A stretch of 64,000 bases of DNA from JBBQNY01 sp038255255 (GTDB lineage: Bacteria > Pseudomonadota > Gammaproteobacteria > Xanthomonadales > Ahniellaceae), in contig JBBSLL010000008.1 of NCBI GenBank assembly GCA_038255255.1, forward strand, positions 29,746-93,745, written 5' to 3'. Within the stretch, counting starts at the first letter, position 1. Every line of letters starts with the position of its first letter. Shown one piece after another: positions 7,981-18,527 of this stretch. Below the pieces are notes generated by a model that made no database searches, had not been told where the DNA came from, and worked only from the letters and a program-made list of their open reading frames with translations. The position numbers and the translations under genes are program-made.

Positions 7981-8955
7981 ATGGATCTGCGCGCCGCTCC
8001 CATGCGTCATTCCGTGCCTTTGTGGGTGCAGATCGTTTTTGGATTCGCGCTGTTGCTGCTGTGCTGGTGGCCCGCGCTGGACACCGCCGCCGAGGCGCAG
8101 ATCGATGCTTCCCTGAAGCGGGCGCTCGCCGCATTCGCGATCGCGCGCGGCATCGATGCGGTGATATCGGCGGCCCAGGGAACTGAACTGGCGTTGCAAC
8201 CCGCTGGCGTGGGATTGACCTTGTCGCCCGGCGAACTGCTGGATCCGGTCAACGATCTGGTCGAGCGATTCTCCGGGATCATGCTGATGGCGTCGGCGTC
8301 GCTCGGGTTGCAGAAGCTCCTGCTCAACGTCAGCGGCTGGACGCCGCTGTGGGTCGTGCTCAGTCTCGCCATCGGAGCGTACCTTCTGCTCAGCATGGAC
8401 GGGCGCCAGGGCGCCCGTGTCGGACTCGACTGGCTGCGTCCATTGCTGCTGGTGCTCATCATCGTGCGCTTCGCGGTGCCGCTGTCCGCTCTCGCATCGG
8501 AAGCAGCCTACAAGGCGTTCCTCGCGGACGAGTACGAGCGGGCGAGCTCGCTGCTCAAGAGCGAAGGCGAGGCAATCGGCAAGGCGGCAATGAACGACGA
8601 CGCTTCGCCGCCACCCGCGAAGCCTACCCGACCGGCACCGCCGCCGACGCTACTCGATCGCACGCGGCGCTGGTTCGGCGATGCGCGCGAAGCCATCGCG
8701 AGCAAGATCGACGTGCGCGCGGCGATGGAACGCAAGATGCAGCACCTCAAGGACATTGCGAGTGAGATGACCGAGAAGATCATCGAGTTGATCGCGATCT
8801 TCATCATCCAGACCCTCGTGTTTCCGCTGCTGTTCCTGTGGCTGTCCTGGCAGGCGCTGCAGGTGGGACTGCCAGCGTTGTGGCGGCAGGCGGCCAACGC
8901 GCCCCGCTACACGGACCGCAGCGGCCAAGCGCTGGAATCAGACCGCGACGACTGA
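7981..8955 (+). CDS. Polytopic membrane protein of unknown function
   Basis: A 324-residue protein that I cannot assign. Predicted membrane segments lie at about 14-32, 121-138, 152-172 and 267-290, with a more weakly hydrophobic one near 100-116. Between the last two strong segments (about 173-265) is a long hydrophilic loop containing a proline-rich stretch (PPPAKPTRPAPPP) and a charged helix with Met/Lys/Glu (MERKMQHLKDIASEMTEK). The loop could be a coiled coil. The ATG at 7981 gives the longest frame; Met8 is an alternative. It is followed, convergently, by the M20 peptidase gene. Confidence 0.72.
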   Translation: MDLRAAPMRHSVPLWVQIVFGFALLLLCWWPALDTAAEAQIDASLKRALAAFAIARGIDAVISAAQGTELALQPAGVGLTLSPGELLDPVNDLVERFSGIMLMASASLGLQKLLLNVSGWTPLWVVLSLAIGAYLLLSMDGRQGARVGLDWLRPLLLVLIIVRFAVPLSALASEAAYKAFLADEYERASSLLKSEGEAIGKAAMNDDASPPPAKPTRPAPPPTLLDRTRRWFGDAREAIASKIDVRAAMERKMQHLKDIASEMTEKIIELIAIFIIQTLVFPLLFLWLSWQALQVGLPALWRQAANAPRYTDRSGQALESDRDD

Positions 8956-8991
8956 CGCCCGGCGAAGGCGCGCACGGCACGGGCGAACGGA

Positions 8992-10428
8992 TCAGTTCGG
9001 TACAACGGCACCCGTATCGCCGCGATTCGAATAATGGTCCGTAAGCACCTTTGCAACAGCGGACGTGAGCTTCTTCCCGGTTGGAATGTGCAGGAACTCG
9101 TTGGGCCCGTGCGCGTTGGACTTGGGTCCCAGCAGCCCCGTCACCATGAACTGCGCTTGCGGGAACCGTTCCTGCAGCATGCCCATGAAGGGGATCGTCC
9201 CGCCCTCGCCCATTGCCGCGGATTTGGGCCCGAAGAAATCCCGCGACGCCGTGTCGATGGAATCGGCCAGCCAGTGATGCAGTGACGGCGCCGCCCAGCC
9301 CTGCGAGGACTTTTCCACCTCGAATTCCACCCGTGCACCGTACGGTGGTTCCTTCTCGAGGATTTCCTTGAGCCGTGCCGACGCCACGTTGGGATCGAGC
9401 GTCGGCGGCAGGCGCAGCGACAGCTTGACGGAGGTGTAGGGCCGCAGCACGTTGCCCGCATCCTCGAGCTTGGGCAGTCCGTCCGCGCCCGTGATCGACA
9501 ATGCCGGCCGCCACGTACGGTTGAGCAGCATTTCGGTCGGATCGGCCACCATCGGCTGCGTGGCACCCGCCCACGGATACTTGTCGTAGACCGAAGACCC
9601 CAGCACCTGGGCCACTTCGCGTGCCTGGCCGAGGCGATCGGAAGGAATATCGACGTAGAGGACCTCGGGCCGGATCCTCCCGGTCTGGGCGTCCTCCAGG
9701 CGATCGAGCAGCCCGCGCAGGATCCGGAAACTGGAGGGCACCAGTCCTGAAGCATCGCCCGAGTGCACGCCCTCCTCGAGCACATTCACGCGCAACGTAC
9801 CGCCCGCGATGCCGCGCAGTGACGTGGTCAGCCATAGCTGGTCGTAGTTGCCGGCGCCCGAGTCGAGGCACACGACCAGCGAGGGCGTGCCGATGCGGTC
9901 CGCCAGGTGATTGATATAGAACGGCAGGTCGTAAGAGCCGGATTCCTCGCAGCCCTCGATGAGTACCACGCAACGGGCGTGCGGGAGGCCGCTGTCGGCA
10001 AGGGCCATGATCGCGGTGAGCGACGCGAACGTCGCATAGCCGTCGTCGGCGCCACCACGTCCATACAACTTGTCGTCGGCGATCACGGGTTTCCATGGAC
10101 CGAGGTCAGGCGCCCAGCCCACCATTTCCGGTTGCTTGTCCATGTGGCCGTAGAGCAGCACGGTGTCGTCACCCTTGCCCGGGATTTCAATGAAAAGCAG
10201 TGGCGTTCGTCCTTCGAGCTGGAAGCGTTCCACCCGCATGCCGCCGATCGGCTGGTCGCGAACCCACGTTTCGATGAGGTCCATTGCTTCTTTCATGTAG
10301 CCGTGGGCCGACCACTCCGCGTCGAACATCGGCGACTTGTTCGGAATGCGGATGTAATCGCTGAGTTGGGGGACGATCTGGTCGTCCCACATGCCACTGA
10401 CGAAGTCATGGATCCTGGCGTTCTGCAT
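8992..10428 (-). CDS. M20 family metallopeptidase (dipeptidase-like)
   Basis: A zinc-dependent exopeptidase of 478 residues. The two-metal site is visible in order: H95 in LLYGHMDKQPE, the bridging Asp in GRGGADDG (128-129), the catalytic Glu pair in EGCEESGS (161-162), D189 in CLDSGAG and a late His in SNAHGPNEFLH. The inserted dimerisation domain follows around 205-340. There is no signal peptide, so it acts in the cytoplasm, probably on dipeptides or acylated amino acids; the GHMDKQP form places it among the CNDP/dipeptidase-like M20 enzymes. It is monocistronic, convergent with the membrane-protein gene. Confidence 0.9.
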   Translation of the reverse strand: MQNARIHDFVSGMWDDQIVPQLSDYIRIPNKSPMFDAEWSAHGYMKEAMDLIETWVRDQPIGGMRVERFQLEGRTPLLFIEIPGKGDDTVLLYGHMDKQPEMVGWAPDLGPWKPVIADDKLYGRGGADDGYATFASLTAIMALADSGLPHARCVVLIEGCEESGSYDLPFYINHLADRIGTPSLVVCLDSGAGNYDQLWLTTSLRGIAGGTLRVNVLEEGVHSGDASGLVPSSFRILRGLLDRLEDAQTGRIRPEVLYVDIPSDRLGQAREVAQVLGSSVYDKYPWAGATQPMVADPTEMLLNRTWRPALSITGADGLPKLEDAGNVLRPYTSVKLSLRLPPTLDPNVASARLKEILEKEPPYGARVEFEVEKSSQGWAAPSLHHWLADSIDTASRDFFGPKSAAMGEGGTIPFMGMLQERFPQAQFMVTGLLGPKSNAHGPNEFLHIPTGKKLTSAVAKVLTDHYSNRGDTGAVVPN

Positions 10429-10653
10429 ATCTCATTCCCAATCGATTCGTGCATGCCAGTTTAACGCCACGCTCCCGAACCCGACCGATACGCGGAATCC
10501 CGGCGGCGGGGTGCGAGATTTCGCACAAATCGGCTGACCCGTCTCTGACCTTTGCGCGGGCCAAAGCGCCGCAGCAGCGCCGCGGGCGGACGTCTAAGTT
10601 GACGACACCGGCATCCGCCGGCCCACCGTTCCCCAAACCTACGGAGAATCGTC

Positions 10654-10971
10654 ATGCACGCCCTCAAGTCACTGCTTCTGTCGCTGCTACTCGCCTCGTC
10701 CCTTGCATTCGCCGCCGGAGCCCCGGTCAACGTCAACACCGCCGACGCCGCAACGATTGCCGCTGCCATGAACGGCGTGGGCATGGCGAAGGCCGAGGCC
10801 ATCGTCGCCTATCGCAAGCAGCACGGTGCGTTCAAAAGCCTCGATCAACTCGCGAACGTAAAGGGCATCGGCCTCAAGACCATCGAGAAGAACCGTGGCC
10901 TGATTGGCCTTGGTGGACCTGCAGCGCGGGCACCGGCGAAACCGGCGCTCAAGCCTGTCGTCACTCGCTGA
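10654..10971 (+). CDS. Secreted ComEA-like helix-hairpin-helix protein
   Basis: A 105-residue protein with a signal peptide (about 1-21, LLASSLAFAAG) followed by a ComEA-type tandem helix-hairpin-helix domain: VNVNTADAATIAAAMNGVG, then A-IVAYRKQHGAFKSLDQLANVKGIG. Such domains bind DNA without sequence preference; ComEA captures DNA in the periplasm during natural transformation. Many gammaproteobacteria carry short ComEA paralogues of uncertain role, so competence is only suggested. The ribosome site is ACGGAG. The gene ends just before a strong bidirectional hairpin. Confidence 0.88.
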   Translation: MHALKSLLLSLLLASSLAFAAGAPVNVNTADAATIAAAMNGVGMAKAEAIVAYRKQHGAFKSLDQLANVKGIGLKTIEKNRGLIGLGGPAARAPAKPALKPVVTR

Positions 10972-10983
10972 GCATTCGCGCAC

Positions 10984-11015
10984 GGCATCCTCCCGTCACA
11001 GGGCGGGAGGATGCC
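10984..11015. terminator. Bidirectional hairpin terminator
   Basis: A perfect 12-base-pair stem (10984-10995 with 11004-11015; GGCATCCTCCCG paired with its complement) closes an eight-base loop. It lies in the 50-base gap between the converging comEA-like gene and the suf operon tail. No T-run follows on either strand, so termination would be weaker than at a classic intrinsic site. Confidence 0.65.
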
Positions 11016-11021
11016 CAGGCG

Positions 11022-11342
11022 CTAGTCGTTGCGCGGATCGCGCGTCCAGATCGCGTCGTCCTCAACGCGGACCAGCATCACCCTGATCGGCACGACGGCT
11101 GGGGGGGCGAGAACCTCGCCCGTCCGGAGATCGAAGCGCGCGCCATGTCGAGGGCACTCGACTGCGAAGCCATCGATGCTGCCACCCGCGAGTTCGCCGC
11201 CGTCGTGGGTGCAGGTGTCTTCGACCGCGTGGAAAGCGCCGTCGATGTTGAACACCGCAATGGGGGTGTCGTCGTCGAAGACCACCCTGAACTCCCCCGG
11301 CGCGATTTCGTACCGGCCCGCGACTCGTATCCAACGGCTCAT
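11022..11342 (-). CDS. Rieske-type [2Fe-2S] ferredoxin-like protein
   Basis: A 106-residue soluble protein with a Rieske cluster site: CTHDGGEL (C44, H46) and CPRHGARF (C63, H66). It resembles the small ferredoxin subunits of non-haem iron oxygenases. No oxygenase gene is nearby; instead it is the last gene of the suf operon, overlapping the GNAT gene by four bases. A role as client, electron donor or reporter of the SUF machinery is inferred from position only. Several gammaproteobacterial suf operons carry a protein of this kind. Confidence 0.85.
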   Translation of the reverse strand: MSRWIRVAGRYEIAPGEFRVVFDDDTPIAVFNIDGAFHAVEDTCTHDGGELAGGSIDGFAVECPRHGARFDLRTGEVLAPPAVVPIRVMLVRVEDDAIWTRDPRND

Positions 11343-11893
11343 GCGTTCTTCCCTTGCAGAATTTTGCGCAGCGTCTCGAAGCGCAGGTCCTGGCGACGAG
11401 GCAGACCGAACCTTTCGTCACCATACGGAAAGGGAGAATGCTGCCCGGTACGCGAGTAACCGCGCCGCTCGTACCAGGCGATCAGCTCTGCGCGGCAATC
11501 GATGACAGTCATGCGCATCTCCGCGGCATCGAACTCAGTCTGCGCTCGCCGCTCGGCCTCCGCCAGCACCGCACGCCCGATTCCGGCGGCCTGCAGCGCG
11601 GGCGCTACGGCGAACATGCCGAAGCAGGTTTCGCAGCCTTCCCGGCGGAGATGGCAGCTGGCGACGATCGCGGCGTCGCGTAGTGCAAGCAACAGTCGGT
11701 CATCGGGCCCCTCGACGAGTTCCCGGATGCTGTCGGAATCCGTTCGCTGGCCATCGAGGAGGTCGGCTTCGGTTGTCCAGCCGCGCCGGCTGCCCTCTCC
11801 GCGATAGGCGGACTCGACGAGCCCGACGATGGCATCGACGTCGGCAGGTTTCGCCCAGCGGAACGCAAGGCGTGGACCAATTTCGTCGGGCAT
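11339..11893 (-). CDS. GNAT family N-acetyltransferase
   Basis: The 184-residue protein has the GNAT fold signature: the acetyl-CoA binding segment MFAVAPALQAAGIGRAVLAEAERRA (motif A, about 93-117) and the C-terminal motif B IAWYERRGYSRTGQ. The N-terminal half begins RWAKPADVDAIVGLVESAYRGE as usual. The substrate is unknown. It lies three bases downstream of sufS and overlaps the Rieske gene by four bases, so it is expressed with the suf genes. Two cysteines in HLRREGCETCFGMF form an unusual CxxC within the fold. Confidence 0.83.
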   Translation of the reverse strand: MPDEIGPRLAFRWAKPADVDAIVGLVESAYRGEGSRRGWTTEADLLDGQRTDSDSIRELVEGPDDRLLLALRDAAIVASCHLRREGCETCFGMFAVAPALQAAGIGRAVLAEAERRAQTEFDAAEMRMTVIDCRAELIAWYERRGYSRTGQHSPFPYGDERFGLPRRQDLRFETLRKILQGKNA

Positions 11894-11896
11894 GGG

Positions 11897-13162
11897 CTAG
11901 CGCAAGAGCGCCAGCGACGCGTCGAGCGCGACGCGAAAGCGGTCGATTTCGGAATGTGTGTTGTAGAACGCCAACGAGGCGCGGCACGACGCGGTGACGC
12001 CGTAATGCTGCATCAGGGGGCTCGCGCAATGGTGCCCGGAACGGACCGCGATGCCGTGCGTGTCCAGCAGGGTTGCGAGGTCGTGTGCGTGTACGCCCTC
12101 CACGGTGAATGACACCGTCGGGACCTTGTCACGCGCGTCGCCGAGTATGCGCAGGCCGTCGACGCCTGCCAGTGCCTCGCAGAGATGGGCAAGGAGTTCG
12201 GCTTCCCTGGCAATCACATCCGGCCAGGGCAATTCGGCGAGGAGCTCCACGGCAGCGCCGAGTCCGATCACGCCGGCGATGTTGGGCGTGCCAGCCTCGA
12301 ACCGATGCGGCGGATCGGCATACGTGGTCCCTTCGAAACTCACCGTGCGGATCATGTCGCCGCCACCCATGAACGGGGGCATGGCCTCCAGCCACTCCCG
12401 TCGAGCCCACAGGGCACCGGTACCGGTCGGCGCGAACATCTTGTGCCCCGTAAACGCATAGAAATCGCAGCCGATGCGCGCGACGTTTACCGGAAGATGT
12501 GGCATCGCCTGCGAACCATCCACCAGTACCGGCACGCCGTGAGTCCGCGCCAGAGCGCAGATGTCGCGCACCGGGTTGACCGTGCCGAGCACGTTGGACA
12601 CGTGCGCAATCGCGAGCAACTTCACCCGCTCGCTGAGCAATCCGCGCAGAGCGTCCAGATCGACTTCGCCGCGATCCGTAATCGGCACCACGCGGACGAT
12701 GGCGCCGGTACGGGCTGCGACGAGTTGCCACGGAACGATGTTCGCGTGATGTTCCATCTCCGAGACGAGGATTACGTCGTCGGGACCGAGGCGCGGCATT
12801 GCCCAGCTGTAGGCCACGAGATTGATCGCCTCAGTGGTCCCGCGAGTGAGCACCACCTCTTCCCGACGCGGCGCGCCAATGAATTTCTGGAGCCGTGTGC
12901 GCGCGCCCTCGAAACGCTCGGTGGCCTCGCCGCCCAGCGTATGCACTGCGCGCGAAATGTTCGCGTTGTGGTGCGTGTAGTACGAGGTGACCGCGTCGAT
13001 GACGCTCTGGGGCTTCTGCGCGGTGTTGGCGTTGTCGAAATACACCAGGGGCTTGCCATGCACCTGCCGTCGCAGTGCCGGAAACCGGGCTCTCAGTGCG
13101 TCCCACTCGAACCGGCGCCCAACTTCCGGACCGGCGGCGATGGCCCCGGCTGCATCGCTCAC
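11897..13162 (-). CDS. sufS: Cysteine desulfurase SufS
   Basis: SufS is the PLP enzyme that takes sulfur from L-cysteine and hands it to the SufBCD scaffold. The 421-residue protein carries the PLP lysine K241 (FTGHKMFAPTG), the PLP-phosphate-binding region around 105-112 and the active-site cysteine C379 in RSGHHCASP. Residues 40-50 (VYFDNANTAQKP) are the usual start of the class-V fold. A GTG start overlaps the sufD stop (GTGA). No sufE or sufU partner gene is present within the operon; one may lie elsewhere. Confidence 0.95.
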   Translation of the reverse strand: MSDAAGAIAAGPEVGRRFEWDALRARFPALRRQVHGKPLVYFDNANTAQKPQSVIDAVTSYYTHHNANISRAVHTLGGEATERFEGARTRLQKFIGAPRREEVVLTRGTTEAINLVAYSWAMPRLGPDDVILVSEMEHHANIVPWQLVAARTGAIVRVVPITDRGEVDLDALRGLLSERVKLLAIAHVSNVLGTVNPVRDICALARTHGVPVLVDGSQAMPHLPVNVARIGCDFYAFTGHKMFAPTGTGALWARREWLEAMPPFMGGGDMIRTVSFEGTTYADPPHRFEAGTPNIAGVIGLGAAVELLAELPWPDVIAREAELLAHLCEALAGVDGLRILGDARDKVPTVSFTVEGVHAHDLATLLDTHGIAVRSGHHCASPLMQHYGVTASCRASLAFYNTHSEIDRFRVALDASLALLR

Positions 13163-14411
13163 GACAGACCCCCGCGCAGCGCAGACAACGAGTCATCAAC
13201 CCTGGACACGAGGAAGTCGCGCAGCGGGCCGTCGAAGACGGTGGCGACCGGCTCGCGGCAGAACGCTGCCGTCAGGAGGATGCGCGCCTCCCCCTCACCG
13301 AGGCCACGGGCGCGCAGGTAGAACATCGCGTCCGGATCGAGCTGGCCCACCGTGGCGCCATGTGCGGCCTTCACCTCATCGGCGTGGATCTCGAGCACGG
13401 GCTGTGTGTCGATCTCCGCGGCATCCGATAGCAGCAGGTTCTTGTTGGACAGTCGGGCGTCGCTGCCGTCCGCACCGGGATGGATCGTGATCCCGCCGCG
13501 GAACACCACCCGGCCGCGATCCGTGGCCAGACCCCGCCAGTTCAATTGCGAGGTACTTTCGGGTGAGTCGTGCTCGATGCGGACACGCGTGTCCACGTGG
13601 CGTCGACCCTGCGCCAGCATTACGCCATTCGACACGAGCGCCGCACCGGGCCCGGTCATCCGGACCACGAGCTCGTGACGGGACAGACTCGCGCCCAACT
13701 CCAGGTCGACGCGCTCGTAGCGTGCCGACGCAGCGATCGTCGCTTCCGTGCGCAACAGCGAAGTACCCGAGCTCGACCCGCTCTGCACGCGCGCGTGCGT
13801 CAGCCGGGAACCCTTGGACAGATCGACGTGCATCACGCCGTTGTCCAGGTGCGCGTGCGGACCGCAGGCCAGGTGGTGTTCGACGACCGTGAGCTCGGAG
13901 CCGTCCGAAAGCGATATCTCGTTTCGAAGGTGCCAGGCCAGGTCCGCTTCCGTTGTCGTTCCAACGAAAACGAGATGGATAGTCGAGTCCGCGCGAGTGC
14001 CGGCGGATGCATGCAGGGAAACACCCCGGGTCGCCAATGCCAGCCCGATGCGAACGAACACGTCGTCGGCGGTGTGGCCGGTCGAACCGTTCGCAATGGA
14101 CCTGGAGCGAGTGTCCCCGCACGCGGTAATGCTGACGCCCGCGGGCAGACCCTCCAGGTTCGAAAGTACGGCGTCAGGGTGTCCATTGACGAAGACCAGC
14201 CGCGGCGACGGAATGGACTCGAGCTGTGCGCCCGGCACCGACGCGGCAGCCGTGCTGGCGGAAAAACTGCGACGCTCGAGCGCACGCAACGATGTGTACT
14301 TCCATGCCTCGCTGCGTGGCTGCGGCAACCCGAGCCGCAGTGCGTCGTCGAGCGCAGCGCGGCACGTCGCGTCGCCCGCGAAGCCTGCGGCCAGCGAATC
14401 GAGCAGCGCAC

Positions 14412-14415
<4 letters not shown>
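13159..14415 (-). CDS. sufD: Fe-S assembly protein SufD
   Basis: SufD pairs with SufB and the SufC ATPase to form the iron-sulfur scaffold. The 418 residues show the family pattern: PRSEAWKYTSLRALERRSF near the N-terminus, a right-handed beta-helix core, and the conserved C-terminal block IHADEVKAAHGATVGQLDPDAMFYLRARGLGEGEARILL. The ATG (MSALLDSLAAGF) overlaps the sufC stop by ATGA; a longer frame upstream is inside sufC. Translation is coupled on both sides, as expected for fixed SufB:C:D stoichiometry. Confidence 0.94.
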
Positions 14416-15191
<776 letters not shown>

Positions 15192-15311
15192 TGGGGAAGC
15201 GGTTCCTGGTTTCGTTAAGTTCGGCGCGAGGTTACGTGGCAGGGCCGGCCATCCTTCGTCGTGCGTAGCTCGAGAAGCGGTCCTCGGGTTCGTGACGTTC
15301 GACTAGGCTCT

Positions 15312-15402
15312 GCGCATCCTGCGCTCGCCAAGTCGAATCCTGCCCGAAACATCCTGTTTCGGGCGTTCGGCAGGTCGCGCCAGTGGCGCGACAAGTCCTG
15401 CC
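15312..15402. repeat. Stacked hairpins between sufB and sufC
   Basis: Three inverted repeats lie in a row directly after the sufB stop. They are GCGCA/TGCGC (15312-15324, loop TCC), a perfect 9-bp stem GCCCGAAAC/GTTTCGGGC (15342-15364, loop ATCCT), and a compound hairpin at 15369-15402 with inner stem GTCGCGCC/GGCGCGAC and outer GGCAG/CTGCC. Read on the transcribed minus strand, the first two share the core CAGGATG. None is followed by a T-run. They could be REP-like elements or mRNA-stabilising or attenuating structures; the family identity cannot be told from one site. Confidence 0.6.
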
Positions 15403-16842
<1,440 letters not shown>

Positions 16843-16846
16843 GCAC

Positions 16847-17308
16847 TCAGTCCGTTCGCAGGGTGAGGGCTGCGGACGGGCGTGTGCGCTGCCCCTGCGA
16901 CGACGCCGCAGGTGGCACCATGTCAGCCAGTGTCACGCCGGTTAGCGCCGCCACCACGATGTCGCTGACCCGCCGCCAGTTGCTGCGCGCTCCGCAATGC
17001 GCTTCAAAACTGCAGCGTCCCGCATGCACGCTGCACTCCGTCATGCCGATCGGACCCTCCATCGCCACCACGATGTCGGCGAGGGTGATGGACACTGGCG
17101 CCCGCGCCAGCCGGTAACCGCCCTGGGGGCCGCGGAACGACTCCACCAGTCCGCCGCGACTCAATCGCTTCAGGAGCTTGCTGGTCGTGGGCAATTCAAG
17201 CCGCGCGCGCACCGAGAGGTCTGCAGCGCTCAGGACTTCACCCGGCGCCGCGGCCAGACATGACATCAGCACGCAGGAATAGTCGGTAAGGCGGGAGACG
17301 CGCAGCAT
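16847..17308 (-). CDS. sufR: SUF-associated Rrf2 family regulator
   Basis: This is the first gene of the operon: a 153-residue Rrf2/IscR-type transcription regulator. An N-terminal winged helix (about 1-75, ending RGPQGGYRLARAP) is followed by three cysteines C92, C99 and C105 in ECSVHAGRCSFEAHC that should ligate a [2Fe-2S] cluster. The protein would sense cluster supply and repress the operon. The Met chosen starts MLRVSRLTDY, as in the SUF regulator family; an upstream in-frame start would add 16 residues without similarity. An imperfect inverted repeat 13-40 bases upstream is its likely operator. The symbol follows the functional class. Confidence 0.88.
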   Translation of the reverse strand: MLRVSRLTDYSCVLMSCLAAAPGEVLSAADLSVRARLELPTTSKLLKRLSRGGLVESFRGPQGGYRLARAPVSITLADIVVAMEGPIGMTECSVHAGRCSFEAHCGARSNWRRVSDIVVAALTGVTLADMVPPAASSQGQRTRPSAALTLRTD

Positions 17309-17321
17309 TTCAGTATCGCCG

Positions 17322-17348
17322 ATAAACAGGACCGAAATGGTACTGTAT
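17322..17348 (-). promoter_or_regulatory. Candidate Rrf2-type operator of the suf operon
   Basis: On the minus strand the sequence reads ATACAGTACC, then ATTTC, then GGTCCTGTTTAT. The arms ATACAG/CTGTTTAT and ACC/GGT are complementary. Size (about 27 bases), AT-rich ends and placement just ahead of an Rrf2 regulator gene resemble IscR/SufR-type operators. The match is by architecture, not by an exact consensus. Confidence 0.45.
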
Positions 17349-17468
17349 GCGACCAAACCGCGCTACCTCGGCGAATTCGCTGACCTGTGGCTGACCCGGT
17401 GCTCGGGCAAACGGCCAACGGCATCACGTTCGCCTAGACTCCATTCATTGCGGTGAACGGCGCGCGTC

Positions 17469-18527
17469 GTGCGAAAACTCGCTCCAGGCTTGAAGATTCC
17501 CTCCACGCAGGAGATGGACGCGCTCCTCAATCGTGGAGACCGACCCCAGCTGCGCGCCGACTGGGTCAGGCAAGTGACCGGACAGCCGGGCCCAAGGATC
17601 GTGCCCGCTTCCGCAGACGCGAGCTTCCGCAGCTATTGGCGCGTGCGGAACGTAGACAACTCGCCCATTCTCATGGACGCGCCGCCGCAACGCGAAGACA
17701 TCGGGGCGTGGCTGATGATCGCCGATCGATTGCGCGCCGCGGGCCTGCACGCCCCGGATGTCTACGCCAGCGATCTCACCAATGGCTTCATCCTCTTGGA
17801 GGATCTGGGCGACCGGACCTATCTGCCTGCACTCAACGATGACAGCGTCGAGGAGCTTTACGGCGACGCGATCGACGCGCTCTTCATCATGCAGCGCGAT
17901 CTCTCAACGCAGGAGTTGCCCACCTACGACAGCCGGCGGCTCCGACAGGAGCTGGATTTGCTGCCGCAGTGGTTCGTGCGCAAGCACCTCGGGGTGACGC
18001 CGCAGCGCGGCGGTGACGACACGCTGGAAGCGGCGTTCCACACGCTGTGCGAGGGCGCCCTGGAGCAGCCACGGGTATTCGTGCACCGGGATTACCATAG
18101 CCGCAACCTCCTGATCACCGAACGCAATTCACCAGGCATCATCGATTTCCAGGACGCGGTGCGGGGTCCCATTGCATACGACCTGGTGTCGCTGCTGCGC
18201 GATTGCTACATCGAGTGGCCCGAAGAGCGTGTGCATGAGTGGGTCGAGCGATACCGCTTGCGGCTCGCAGCCGCGGGACTCACGCAGGCCGACCGGGTCA
18301 CCTTCCTGCGCTGGTTCGACTGGATGGGCGTCCACCGTCATCTCAAGGTGCTGGGGATTTTCTCCCGGCTCTGGTATCGCGACGGAAAGCGCCAGTACCT
18401 CGCCGACCTGCCGCGCGTGTGGGGTTACACGCTTCGCGTCGCCTCGCGCTACGAGGAACTCAAGCCACTGGCTGCGATTCTCGAACGCTGGATAGACGGA
18501 CGCGACCTCCGCATTCCGGTGCGATGA
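17469..18527 (+). CDS. amgK: N-acetylmuramate / N-acetylglucosamine kinase AmgK
   Basis: AmgK phosphorylates the anomeric position of MurNAc (and GlcNAc) released by peptidoglycan turnover. The 352-residue protein is an aminoglycoside-phosphotransferase-fold kinase with the catalytic loop VFVHRDYHSRNLLI and the metal-binding GIIDFQDAVRGPIAYDL. AmgK-type marks include SFRSYWRV and FILLEDLGDRTYL. Start is GTG; Met16 (at 17514) is an alternative. murU follows with an ATGA overlap, which is the best evidence for AmgK over other kinases of this fold. A TAGACT hexamer at 17435-17440 may be the -10. Confidence 0.88.
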   Translation: MRKLAPGLKIPSTQEMDALLNRGDRPQLRADWVRQVTGQPGPRIVPASADASFRSYWRVRNVDNSPILMDAPPQREDIGAWLMIADRLRAAGLHAPDVYASDLTNGFILLEDLGDRTYLPALNDDSVEELYGDAIDALFIMQRDLSTQELPTYDSRRLRQELDLLPQWFVRKHLGVTPQRGGDDTLEAAFHTLCEGALEQPRVFVHRDYHSRNLLITERNSPGIIDFQDAVRGPIAYDLVSLLRDCYIEWPEERVHEWVERYRLRLAAAGLTQADRVTFLRWFDWMGVHRHLKVLGIFSRLWYRDGKRQYLADLPRVWGYTLRVASRYEELKPLAAILERWIDGRDLRIPVR

